The notes beneath the pieces were generated by a model that worked only from the letters and a program-made list of their open reading frames with translations, was not told the DNA's origin and ran no database searches. Shown piece by piece: positions 42,370-56,742 of a stretch of DNA of 64,000 bases. The translations under genes and the position numbers were made by a program. Each line of letters starts with the position of its first letter. The stretch's first letter is position 1. Source of the DNA: Chamaelirium japonicum (taxonomy: Eukaryota; Streptophyta; Magnoliopsida; Liliales; Melanthiaceae); the NCBI GenBank assembly GCA_947650365.1, contig OX393551.1, forward strand, positions 60,629,173 through 60,693,172. Reading direction: 5' to 3'.

Positions 42370-44602
42370 TGAGCTATTCTAATTCATTTGTACGGATGTA
42401 TCCCTTCTAATTCATTCGTACAATCCATTCTAAATCATTTGCACGATCCATTCTAATTCATTCATACGATCCATTCTAATTCATTAGCACGATCTATTCT
42501 AATTCATTCGTATGAGCTATTCTAATTCATTCGCACGAATATATCTATTTTAATTCATTCGTACAATCTATTCTAATTCATTCACACGATCCATTTTAAT
42601 TCATTCGTACGATCCATTCTAATTCATTCGCACGATCTATTCTAATTCATTCATACGAGCTATTCTAATTCATTCATATGAACATATCCATTGTAATTCA
42701 TTCGTATGATCCAATCTAATTCATTCGTATGATCCATTCTAATTCATTCGTACAATCCATTCTAATTCATTCACACGATCTATTCAAATTCATTCGTACG
42801 AGCTATTCTAATTCATTCATAGGAGCTATTCTAATTCATTCGTACGAATGTCTAATTCATTCGCATGAGCTATTATAATTCATTTGTACGACCCATTCTA
42901 ATTCATTCGTACGATCCATTCTAATTCATTCGTACGACCAATTCTAATTCATTCGTACGATCCATTCTAATTCATTCGCACGATCTATTTTAATTCATTC
43001 GTACAATCTATTCTAATTCATTCATATAAATGTATCCATTCTAATTCATTCGTACGATCTATTCAAATTCATTCGTATGATCCCTTCTAATTCATTCACA
43101 TGATCCATTCTAATTCATTTGTACGATCCATTCTAATTCATTCGCACGATCTATTCTAATTCATTCATACGAGATATTCTAATTAATTCGTACGAATGTA
43201 TCCATTCTAATTCATTCATACGATCCATTCTAATTCATTCGCATGATCCATTCTAATTCATTCGTACGATCCATTCTAATTCATTCACACGATCCATTCT
43301 AATTTATTCGTAAGATCCATTCTAATTCATTCGTATAGCTATTCTAATTCATTCATACGAATGTATCCATTCTAATTCATTCGTACGATCCAGTCTAATT
43401 CATTCGCACGATCCATTCTAATTCATTCGTAGGATCTATTCTAATTCATTCGTATAAGCTATTCTAACTCATTCGTACAAATATATCCATTCTAATTTAT
43501 TTGTACGATCGATTCTAATTTATTTGCACGATCCATTCTAATTTATTCGTATGATCCATTCTATTTCATTCGCACGATCTATTCTAATTCATTCGTACGA
43601 GATATTCTAATTCATTCATACAAATGTATCCATTCTACTTCTTTCGTACGATCCATTCTAATTCATTCGTATGATCCATTCTAATTCATTCGCACAATCT
43701 ATTCTAACTCATTCATACGAGCTATTCTAATTCATTCGTACGGGCTATTCTAATTCATTCGTATGAATGTATCCATTCTAATTCATTCGTATGGTCCATT
43801 CTAATTCATTCGCATGATCCATTCTAATTCATTTGTACAATCCATTCTAATTCATTCGTACAATATATTCTAATTCATTCGTACGAGCTATTCTAATTCA
43901 TTCATACAAATGTATCCATTCTAATTCATTCGTACGATCCATTCTAATTCATTCGTACGATCCATTCTAATTCATTCGCACGATCTATTCTAATTCATTC
44001 GTACGAGCTATTCTAATTCATTCGTATGAATGTATCCATTCTAATTCATTCATACGATCCATTCTAATTCATTCGTACGATCCATTCTAATTCATTCACA
44101 CGATCCATTCTAATTCATTTGTATGAGCTATTCTAATTCATTCGTACTAATGTATCCATTCAAATTCATTCGCATGATCCATTCTAATTCATTCGCATGA
44201 TCCATTTTAATTCATTCGTATGATCCATTCTAATTCATTCGCACAATCTATTGTAATTCATTCGTATGAGCTATTCCAATTCATTCGTATGAATGTATCC
44301 ATTCTAATTCATTCGTTTGATCCATTCAAATTCATTCGTACGGTCCATTCTATATCATTCGTACGATCCAATCTAATTCATTCGCACGATCTATTCTAAT
44401 TCATTCGTACGAGCTATTCTAATTCATTCGTACGAATGTATCCATTCTACTTCATTTGTACGATCTATTCTAATTCATTCACACGATCCATTCTAATTCA
44501 TTCGTACGATCCGTTCTAATTCATTCCCACGATCTATTCTAATTCATTTGTACGAGCTACTCTAATTCATTCATACGAATGCATCCATTCTAATTCATTG
44601 GT
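42370..44602 (+). repeat. Satellite array, type B, forward
   Basis: Units ATTCTAATTCATTCGTACGA with GATCC, GATCT, GAGCT and GAATGTATCC linkers. Units with CGCAC in place of CGTAC are frequent and fall at a regular place in the higher-order repeat. Confidence 0.93.
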
Positions 44603-46388
44603 GCGAATGAATTAGAATGGATCGTACGAATGAATTAGAATAGATCATACAAATGAATTAGAATGGATCGTACGAATGAATTAGAATGGGTCATTTAAAT
44701 GAATTATAATGGATCGTACGAATGAATTAGAATGGGTTGTACGAATAAATTAGAATAGCTCGTACGAATGAATTAGAATAGCTCGTACGAATGAATTAGA
44801 ATAGATCGTGCAAATGAATTAGAATGGATCGTACGAATGAATTAGAATAGATCATGCGAATGAATTAGAATGGATCGTATGAATGAATTAGAATGGATCA
44901 TATGAATGAATTAGAATTGAACGTGCGAATGAATTGGAATGGATCGTACGAATGAATTAGAATGGATCGTGAAAATGAATTAGGTTGGATCGTACGAATG
45001 AATTAGTATGGATACATTTGCACGAATGAATTAGAATAGCTCGTACAAATGAATTATAATAGATCGTGCGAATGAATTAGAATGGATCGTACAAATGAAT
45101 TAGAAAGGATCGTGCAAATGAATTAGAATGGATCGTACGAATAAATTAGAATGGATACATTCGTACGAATAAATTAGCATAGCTCTTACGAATGAATTAG
45201 AATGGATCGTGCGAATGAATTAGAATTGATCATACGAATGAATTAGAATGCATCGTGCGAATGAACTAGAATGGATCGTATGAATGAATTAGAATGGATA
45301 CATTTGTATGAATAAATTAGAATAGATCCTACAAATAAATTACAGTGGATCGTACGAATGAATTAGAATGGATTATGCGAATGAATTAGAATGGATCGTA
45401 CGAATGAATTAGAATGGATATATTCGTACGAATGAATTAGAATAGCTCATACGAATGAATTAGAATAGATCGTGCGAATGAAATAGAATGGATCATACGG
45501 ATGAATTAGAATGGATCATGCGAATGAGGTAGAATTGATCATACGAATGAATTAGAATGGATACATTCGTACGATTGAATTAGAATAGCTCATACGAATG
45601 AATAAGATTAGATCGTGAGAATGAATTAGAATGGATCGTACGAATGAATTAGAATGGATCGTGCGAATGAATTAGAATGGACCATACGAATAAATTAAAA
45701 TTGATGCATTCGTACGAATGAATTAGAATAGCTCGTATGAATGAATTAGAATAGATTGTGCGAATGAATTAGAATGGATCGTACGAATGGATTAGTGCGA
45801 ATGAATTAGAATGGATCGTACGAATGAATTAGTATGGATACATTAGTCCGAATGAATTAGAATAGCTCATATGAATGAATTAAAATAGATTGTGTGAATG
45901 AATTAGAATGGATCATACGAATGAGTTAGAATAGATCTTGCGAATGAATTAGAATGGATCATACGAATGAATTAGAATGGATACTATCGTACGAATGAAT
46001 TAGAATAGCTCGTACGAATGAATTAGAATAGATTGTACAAATAAATTAGAATGGATCATACGAATGAATTAGAATAGATCGTGCGAATGAATTAGAATGT
46101 ATCGTACGAATGAATTAGAATTGATACATTCGTACGAATGAATTAGAATAGCTCAAACGAATGAATTAGAATAGACTTCGCGAATGAATTAGAATGGAGC
46201 GTACGAATGAATTAGAATGGATCGTGTGAATGAATTAGAATGGATCGTACGAATGAATTAGAATGGATGCATTTGTAAGAATGAATTGGAATAGCTCGTA
46301 CAGATGAATTAGAATAGATAGTGCAAATAAATTAGAATGGATCGTACGAATGAATTAGAATGGATCGTGCGAAAGAATGGATCGCATG
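44603..46388 (-). repeat. Satellite array, type B, reverse
   Basis: Reverse-orientation core CGAATGAATTAGAATGGATC with the same linkers as the neighbouring blocks. Bounded by inversion points on both sides. Confidence 0.93.
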
Positions 46389-49300
46389 AACTATTCTAAT
46401 TCATTCGTTTGAGATATTCTAATTCATTCGTATGAATGTATCCATTCTAATTCATTCATACATCCATTCTAATTAATTCGCACGATCCATTCTAATCCAT
46501 TCATGCGATCCATTCTAATTCATTCGCATGATCTATTCTAATTAATTCGTACGAGCTATTCTAATTCATTCGCATGATCTATTTTAATTCATTCGTACAA
46601 GCTATTCTAATTCATTCGCACGATCTATTCTAATTCATTCGTACTATCCATTTTAATTCATTCGCACGATCTATTCTAATTCATTCGTATGAGCTATTCT
46701 AATTCATTCGTACGATCTATTCTAATTCATTCGCACGATCTATTCTAATTTATTCGTACGAGCTATTCTAATTCATTCGTACGAATGTATCCATTCTAAT
46801 TCATTCGTGCGATCCATTCTAATTCATTCGCACGATACATTCTAATTCATTCATACAATCCATTCTAATTCATTCGCATGATCTATTCTAATTCATTCGT
46901 GCAAGCTATTCTAATTCATTCGTATGATCTATTCTAATTCATTCGCACGATCCATTATAATTTATTCGTACGATCCATTCTAATTCATTTGCACGATCAA
47001 TTCTAATTTATTCGTATGATCCATTCTAATTCATTTATACGATCCATTCTAAATCATTCGCACGATCTATTCTAATTCTTTCATACGATCCATTCTAATT
47101 CATTTGCACGATCTATTCTAATTCATTCGTACGAGCTATTCTAATTCATTCATATCAATGTATCCATTCTAATTTATTCGTACGATTCATTCTAATTCAT
47201 TTGCACGATCCATTTTAATTCATTCGAACGATCCATTCTAATTCATTCGTATGATCTATTCTAATTTATTCGTACGAGCTATTCTAATTCATTCGTACAA
47301 ATCTATCTATTCTAATTCATTCGTGCGATCCATTCTAATTCATTCGCACGATCCATTCTAATTCATTCTTACGATCCATTCTAATTCATTCGCACAATCT
47401 ATTCTAATTCATTCGTATGAATATATCCATTCTAATTCATTCGTATGATCCATTCTTATTCATTCTCACGATCCATTCTAATTCATTCGTACGATCGATT
47501 CAAATTCATTTGCATGATCTATTCTAATTCATTCGTACTATTCGTTCTAATTCATTCATGCGACCTATTATAATTCATTCATAGGAGCTATTCTAATTCA
47601 TTCATATGATCCATTCTAATTCATTTGTATGATCTATTCTAATTCATTCGTACGAGCTATTCTAATTCATTCATACGAATTTATCCATTCTAATTCATTA
47701 GTGTGATCTATTCTAATTCATTCGCACGATACATTCTAATTCATTCGTACGATCCATTCTAATTCATTCGCATGATCTATTCTAATTCATTCGTACAAGC
47801 TATTCTAATTCATTCGTACGATCTATTCTAATTCCTTCGCACGATCCATTCTTACTCATTCGTACGATCCATTCTAATTCATTTGCATGATCAATTCTAT
47901 TTTATTCGTACGGTCCATTCTAATTCATTCGTACGATCCATTCTAAATCATTCGCACGATCTATTCTAATTCTTTCGTACTATCAATTCTAATTTATTCG
48001 CACTAACTATTCTAATTCATACGTACGAGCTATTCTAATTCATTCGTACGATCCATTCTAATTCATTCGCACGATCTATTCTAATTCGTACGATCTATTC
48101 TAATTCATTCGTACGATCTATTCTAATTCATTCATATAGTCCTTTCTAATTTATTCATACGGTCTATTCTAATTTATTCGTACGATCCATTCTAAATCAT
48201 TCGCACGATCTATTCTAATTCATTCGTACGAGCTATTCTAATTCATTCGTATGATCTATTCTAATTCCTTCGCACGATCCATTCTGATTCATTCGTACGA
48301 TCCATTCTAATTCATTTGCACGATCAATTCTAATTTATTCGTACGGTCCATTCTAATTCATTCGTATGATCCATTCTAAATCATTCGCACGATCTATTCT
48401 AATTCTTTCGTACGATCCATTCTAATTTATTCGCATAATTTATTCTAATTCATTCGTACGAGCTATTCTAATTCATTCGTACGATCCATTCTAATTCATT
48501 CGCACGATCTATTCTAATTCGTACGATCTATTCTAATTCATTCGTACGATCTGTTCTAATTTATTCGTACGATCTATTCTAATTCATTCGTACGGTCCAT
48601 TCTAATTTATTCGTACGGTCCATTCTAATTCATTCGTACGATCTATTCTAATTCATTCGTATGATCTATTCTAATTCATTCGTACGGTCTATTCTAATTC
48701 ATTCGTACGGTCCATTCTAATTCATTCGTACGATCCATTCTAATTCATTCGTACGATCTATTCTAATTCATTCGTACTATCTATTCTAATTCATTCGAAC
48801 GATCAATTCTTATTCATTCGAACGATCCATTCTAAATTATTCGCATGATCTATTCTAATTCATTCATACATGCTATTCTAATTCATTCGTACAAATGTAT
48901 CCATTCTAATTCATTCTTACGATCATTTCTAATTCATTCACACGATCCATTCTAATTCATTCGTACGATCCATTCTAATTCATTCGCACGATCTATTCTA
49001 ATTCATTCGTATGAATATCTCTATTCTAATTCATTCGTACGATCCATTTTAATTCATTTGCATGATTCATTCTAATTCATTCATACGATCCATTCTAATT
49101 CATTCGTACGATCTATTCTACTTCATTCGTACAAGCTATTCTAATTCATTCGTACTAATGCATCCATTCTAATTAATTCGTACTATCCATTCTAATTCAT
49201 TCGCATGATCCATTCTAATTCATTTCTATAATCCATTCTAATTCGTTTGCACGATTTATTCGTATTCATTCGTACGATCCATTCTAATTCATTCGAATGA

Positions 49301-52018
49301 TTTATTCCAATTCATTCGTATGCTCCATTCTAATTCATTTGCATGATCTATTCTAATTCATTCGTTCGAGCTATTCTAATTCATTCGTACGAATGTATCC
49401 ATTCTAATTCATTCGTACGATCCATTCTAATTCATTCATACGATCCATTCTAATTCATTCGCATAATCTATTCTAATTCATTCATACGAGCTATTCTAAT
49501 TCATTCATACAAATATATCCATTATATTTCATTCGTACGATCCATTCTAATTCATTCGCACGATCCATTCTAATTCATTTGTACAATACATTTTAATTCA
49601 TTCGCACGAACTATTCTAGTTTATTCGTACGAATGTATCCATTCTAATTCATTTGTATGATCCATTCTAATTCATTCACACAATCTATTCTAATTCATTC
49701 GTACGATCCATTCTAATTTATTCGCACAATCCATTCTAATTCATTCATACAATCTATTCTAATTTATTTGCACGATCTATTCTAATTCATTTGTACGAGT
49801 TATTCTAATTCATTCGTACGAATGTATCCAATCTAATTCATTCGTACGATACATTCTAATTCATTCGTACGATCTATTCTAATTCATTCGTACGATCCAT
49901 TCTAATTCAGTTGCACGATCTATTCTAATTTATTCATACATATGTATCCATTCTAATTCATTCGTATGATCCATTCTAATTCATTTACATTATCCATTCT
50001 AATTCATTCATACGATCCATTCTAATTTATTCGCACGATCTATTCTAATTATTCAAAGAAGCTATTCTAATTCATTCGTACAAATGTATCAATTCTAATT
50101 CATTCGTACAATTTATTCTAATTCATTCGTATGGGCTATTGTAATTTATTCGTACGAATATATCCATTCTAATTCATTAGTACGATGCAATCTACTTCAT
50201 TCGCACGATCCATTCTAACTCATTTGTACGATCCATTCTAATTCATTCGCATGATCTATTCTAATTCATTCGTACGATCTATTTTAATTCATTCATACGA
50301 GCTATTCTAATTCATTCGTACGAATGTATTCATTTTAATTCATTCGTACGATCCATTCTAATTTATTTGCACGATGTATTCTAATTTATTCGTACGATCC
50401 ATTCTAATTTATTCGCACGATCTATTCTAATTCATTCGTACGAGCTATTCTAATTCATTCGTACGAATGTATCCATTCTGATTCATTCGTACGATTCATT
50501 CTAATTCATTTGCACAACCACGATCTATTCTAATTTATTCATATGAGCAATTCTAATTCATTCGTACAAATGTATCTATTCTAATTCATTGGTACGATCC
50601 ATTCTAATTCGTTCACATGATCCATTCCAATTCATTCATATGACCCATTCTAATTCATTCGCACGATCTATTCTTAATCAATTGTACGAGCTATTCTAAT
50701 TCATTTGTACGAATGTATCCATTCTAATTCATTCCTACGATCCATTTTTATTCATTCCCAGGATCCATTCTAATTCATTCATGTGATCCATTATAATTCA
50801 TTCGCACAATCTATTCTATTTCATTCGTACGAGCTATTCTAATTTATTCGTACAAATGTATCCATTGTAATTTATTCGTACGATCCATTCTAATTCATTC
50901 GCATGATCCATTCTAATTCATTCATACGATCAATTCTAATTCAATCGCATGATCTATTCTAATTCATTCGTACGAGCTATTCTAATTCATTCGTACGAAT
51001 GTATCCATTCTAATTCTTTCGTACGATCTATTCTAATTCATTCTTATGATCCATTCTAATTCATTCGTATGATCCATTCTATTTCATTCGAACGATCTAT
51101 TCTAATTCATCCGTACGAGTTATTCTAATTCATTCGTACGAATGTATCAATTTTAATTCATTCGTACAATCAAATCTAATTCATTCGCACGATCCATTCT
51201 AATTCATTCGTACGATCCATTCTAATTCATTCGCACGATCTATTCTAATTCATTCGTACGAGCTATTCTAATTTATTCGTACAAATGTATCCATTCTAAT
51301 TCATTCGTACGATCTATTCTAATTCATTCGCACGATCTATTTTAATTCATTCGTACGATCCATTCTAATTCATTCGCACTATCTATTCTAATTCATCCGT
51401 ACGAGCTATTCCAATTCATTCGTACAAATATATCCATTCAAATTCTTTCATACGATCCATTCTAATTCATTCGCACGATCCATTCTAATTCATTCGTACG
51501 ATCCATTCTAATTCATTCGCATGATCTATTCTAATTTATTCGTACGAGCTATTCTAATTCATTCGTATGAATGTATCCATTATAATTCATTCTCACGATC
51601 CATTCTAATTCATTCGTACTATCCATTCTAATTCATTCGTATGATCTATTCTAATTCATTCGTATAAGCTATTCTAATTTATTCATACGAATGTATCCAT
51701 CCATTCTAATTCATTTGTACAATCCATTCTATTTCATTCGCACGATCTATTATAATTCATTCGTACGAGCTATTCTAATTTATTCATACGAATGTATCCA
51801 TTCTAATTTATTTATACGATCCATTCTAATTATTCACACGATCCATTCTAATTTATTCGTACGATCCATTCTAATTCATTCACACAATCTATTCTAATTC
51901 ATTCATACAATACATTCTAATTCATTCGTACGATCTATTCTAGTCCATTCGTACATGCTATTCTAAGTCATTCGTACGAATGTATTTATTCTAATTCATT
52001 CGTACGATTCATTCTAAA
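46389..52018 (+). repeat. Satellite array, type B, forward
   Basis: The longest uninterrupted block (5.6 kb). Most units are 23 bp, with the GAATGTATCC spacer roughly every 115-125 bp. Around 47800-48800 the spacer drops out and nearly pure 23-bp units run on. Confidence 0.93.
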
Positions 52019-52572
52019 ATTAGAATAGATCGTGCGAATGAAGAAGAATGGATCGTGCGAATAAATCAGAATGGATCGCATGAATGAATTAGAATGGATA
52101 CATTCGTACAAATAAATTAGAATAGCTCGTACGAATGAATTAGAATGGATTGTGCGAATGAATTTGAATGGATCGTATGAATGAATTTGAATGGATTGTG
52201 CGAATGAATTAGAATGGATCGTACTAATGAATTAAAATGGATATATTCATACGAATGAATTATAATAGCTCATACGGATGAATTTGAATAGGTCGGGCGA
52301 ATGAATTAGAATTGATCGTACGAATGAATTAGAATGAATCATGCAAATGAATAAACATGGATCGTACGAATGAATTAGAATGGATACATTTTTACGAATT
52401 AATTAGAATAGCTCAAACAAATGAATTCGAATAGATCGTGCGAATGAATTAGAATGGATCGTACGAATAAATTGGAATGGATCATGCGAATGAATTAGAA
52501 TGGATCATACGAATGATTTAGAATGGATACATTCATACGAATGAATTAGAATAGCTCGTACAATGAATTAGA
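52019..52572 (-). repeat. Satellite array, type B, reverse, short block
   Basis: About 550 bp of reverse-orientation units between two inversion points. Confidence 0.9.
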
Positions 52573-55500
52573 TCCATTCTAGTTCATTCATACGAATGTA
52601 TCTATTTTAATTCATTCGTACGATCCATTCTAATTCATTCGCACGATCCATTCTAATTCATTCGTATGATTTATTCTAATTCATTCGCACGATCTATTCT
52701 AATTTATTCATAAGAATGTATCCATTCTAATTAATTCGTACAATCCATTCTAATTCATTCGCACGATCTATTCTAATTCATCCGTATGATACATTCTAAT
52801 TCATTCGCACGATATATTCTAATTCATTCGTACGAGCTATTCTAAATCATTCGTACGAACGTATCCATTCTAATTCATTCGTAAGACCTATTCTAATTCA
52901 TTTGCATGACGTATTCTAATTCATCCGTATGAGCTATTCAAATTCATTCGTACGAATGTATCTATTCTAATTCATTCGTACGATCAATTCTAATTCATTT
53001 GCATGATCCATTCTAATTCATTCGTACAATCCATTCTAATTCATTCACACGGTCTATTCTAATTCATTTGTACGAGCTATTCTAATTGATTCGTTCTAAT
53101 GTATCGATTCTAATTCATTCGTACGATCCATTCTAATTTATTCGTACGATCCATTCTAATTCATTCGCACGATCTATTCTAATTTATTCGTACGAGATTT
53201 TCTAATTTATTCGTGCGAATGTAACCTTTCTAATTCATTCGCACGATCCATTCTAATTTATTCGCACAATCTATTCTAATTCATTCGTACGATCCATTCT
53301 AATTCATTCACACGATCTATTCTAATTCATTTGTACGAGCTTTTCAAATTCATTCGTACTAATGTATCCATTCTAATTCATTCGTATGATCCTTTCTAAT
53401 TCATTCGCACGATCTTTTCAAAATCATTCATACGAGATATTCTAATTCATTCGTACGAATGTATTCATTCTAATTCATTCGCACGATCCATTCTAATTCA
53501 TTCGCACAATCCATTCTAATTTCTTCGTACGAACCATTCTAATTCATTCGCATGATCTGTTCTAATTCATTCGTACGGCTATTCTAATTCATTCGTATGA
53601 ACGTATCCATTCTAATTCATTCGTACGATCTATTCTAATTCATTCGCACAATCCATTATAATTCATTCGTACAATCTTTTCTAATTCATTTGTACGATCT
53701 ATTCTAATTCATTCGTACGAATGGATCCATTCTAATTCATTCGTACGATCCATTCTAATTCATTCACACGATCCGTTCTAATTTATTCATACGATCCATT
53801 CTAATTAATTCGTACGATCCATTCTAATTCATTTGCACGATCCATTCTAATTCATTCGTACAATCCATTCTATTTCATTCACATGATCTATTCTAATTCG
53901 TTTGTACGAGCTATTCTAATTCATTCGAACTAATGTATCCCTTCCAATTCGTTCGTACGATCCATTCTAATTCATTCATAAGATCCATTCTAATTCACTA
54001 GCACGATCTCTTCTAATTCATTCGTACGAGATATTCTAATTCATTCGTACGAATGTATCCATTCTAATTCATTCGCACGATCTATTCTAATTCATTCGCA
54101 CAATCTATTCTAATTCATTGGTACGATCCATTGTAATTCATTCACATGATCTATTCTAATTTATTCGTACGAACTATTCTAATTCATTCGTATGAATGTA
54201 TCTATTCTAATTCATTTGTATGATCCATTCTAATTCATTCGCACAATTCATTATAATTTATTCGTGCAATCAGTTCTACTTCATTCGCACGAGCTATTCT
54301 AATTTATTCGTATGAATGGATCCATTCTAATTCATTTGTACGATCCACTCTAATTCATTCGCACGATCCATTCTAATTCATTCGTACGATCCATTCTACT
54401 TCATTCGCACGATCTATTCTAATTTATTCGTACGAATTTATCCATTCTAATTCATTCGTACGATCCATTCTAATTCATTCGCACAATCCATTCTAATTCA
54501 TTCGTACGATCCATTCTAATTCATTCGCATGACCCATTCTAATGCATTCGTACGAGCTATTCTAATTCATTTGAACGAATGTATCCATTTTAATTCATTC
54601 GTACTATCCATTCTAATTTATTTGTATGATCCATTCTAATTCATTCGTATGATCCATTCTAATTTATTCGCACGATCTATTCTATTTCATTCGTATGAGC
54701 TATTCTAATTCATTCATACGAATGTATCCGTTCTAATTCATTCGTACGATCCATTTTAATTCATTCGCACGATATATTATAATTCAATCGTACGATCCAT
54801 TCTAATTCATTCGCACGATCTATTCTAATTCATTCGTTCGAGCTATTCTAATTCATTCGTACAAATGTATCCATTCTAATTCATTCGTACGATCCATTCT
54901 TATTCATTCACACGATCCATTCTAATTCATTCATACGATCCAATCTAATTCATTTGCACGATCTATTCTAATTCGTTCGTACGATCTATTCTAATTTATT
55001 CGTACGAATGTATCCATTCTAAATCATTCATACAATCTATTCTAATTCATTCGCACGATCCATTCTAATTCCTTCGTTCGATCCATTCTAATTCATTCAC
55101 ACGATCTATTCTAATTCATTTGTATGATCTATTCTAATTCATTCGTATGATCTATTCTAATTCATTCGTACAAATCTATCAATTCTAATTCATTCATATG
55201 ATCCATTCTACTTCATTTGCACGATCCAATCTAATTCATTCATACGATCCATTGCACGATCTATTCTAATTCATTCATACGAGCTATTCTAATGCATTCG
55301 TACGAATGTATCGATTCTAATTCATTCGTACGATCCATTCTAATTCATTCGCATGATCCATTCTTATTCATTCGTACGATCTATTCTAATTCATTCGCAT
55401 GATCTATTATAATTCATTCGTACGAGCTATTCTAATTCATTCATATGCATGTATCCATTCTAATTCAATCGTACGATCCATTCTAATTCATTTGCATGAT

Positions 55501-56740
55501 CTATTCTAATTTATTCGTACGGTCCATTCTAATTCATTCGCACGATCCATTCTAATTCATTCGTACGAGCTATTCTAATTCATTCGTACGAATATATCCA
55601 TTCTAATTCATTCACATGATCCATTCTAATTCATTCGTACGATCAATTCTAATTCATTCGTACGAGCTATTCTAATTCGATCGTACGAATGTACCCATTC
55701 TAATTCATTCGTATGATCCATTCAAATTCATTCATATGATCCATTCTAATTCAGTCATACGATCCATTCTAATTTATTCGTATGATCCATTCTATTTCAT
55801 TCGTACGAGCTTTTCTAATTTATTCGTATGAATGTATCAATTCTAATTCATTCGTATGATCCATTCTAATTCATTCGCACGATCCATTCTAATTCATTCG
55901 TATGATCCATTGTAATTCATTCGCACGACCTATTCTAATTCATTCATACGAGCTATTCTAATTCATTCGTACGAATATATCCATTCTAATTCATTCGTAT
56001 GATCGATTAATTCTAATTCATTCGCACGATCCATTCTAATTCATTCATATGATCCATTCTTATTCATTTGTATGATCTATTCTAATTCATTCGTACGAGC
56101 TATTCTAATTCATTTGTACGAATGTATCCATCCATTCTAATTCATTTGTACGATCCATTCTAATTCATTCGCACGATCTATTCTAATTCATTCATACGAG
56201 CTATTCTAATTCATTCGTACGAATGTATCCATTCTAATTCATTCGTACGATCCATTCTAATTTATTCGCACGATCCATTCTAATTCATTCGTACAATCCA
56301 TACTAATTCATTCGCACAATCTATTCAAATTCATTCGTATGATCCATTCTAATTCATTCTTATGATCTATTCTAGTTCATTAATAGGAGCTATTCTAATT
56401 GATTCGTGCGAATATATCCATTCAAATTCATTCGTACGATCCATTCTAATTCATTCGCACAATCCATTCTAATTCATTCGTACGATCCATTCTAAATCAT
56501 TCGCACGATCCATTCTAATTCATTCGTACGAGCTATTCTTATTCATTCGTACGAATGTATCCATTCTAGATCAATCTTACGATCCATTCTTATTTATTCG
56601 CACGATCCATTCTAATTCATTCGTACGATCTATTCTAATTCATTCTTACGAGCTATTCTAATTCGATCGTACGAATGTAACCATTCTCATTCATTCGTAC
56701 GATCCATTCTAATTCATTAGTACGATCCGTTCTAATTCAT
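52573..56740 (+). repeat. Satellite array, type B, forward
   Basis: As the preceding forward blocks. Ends abruptly at the 5' truncation point of the LINE. Confidence 0.93.
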
Positions 56741-56742
56741 AG

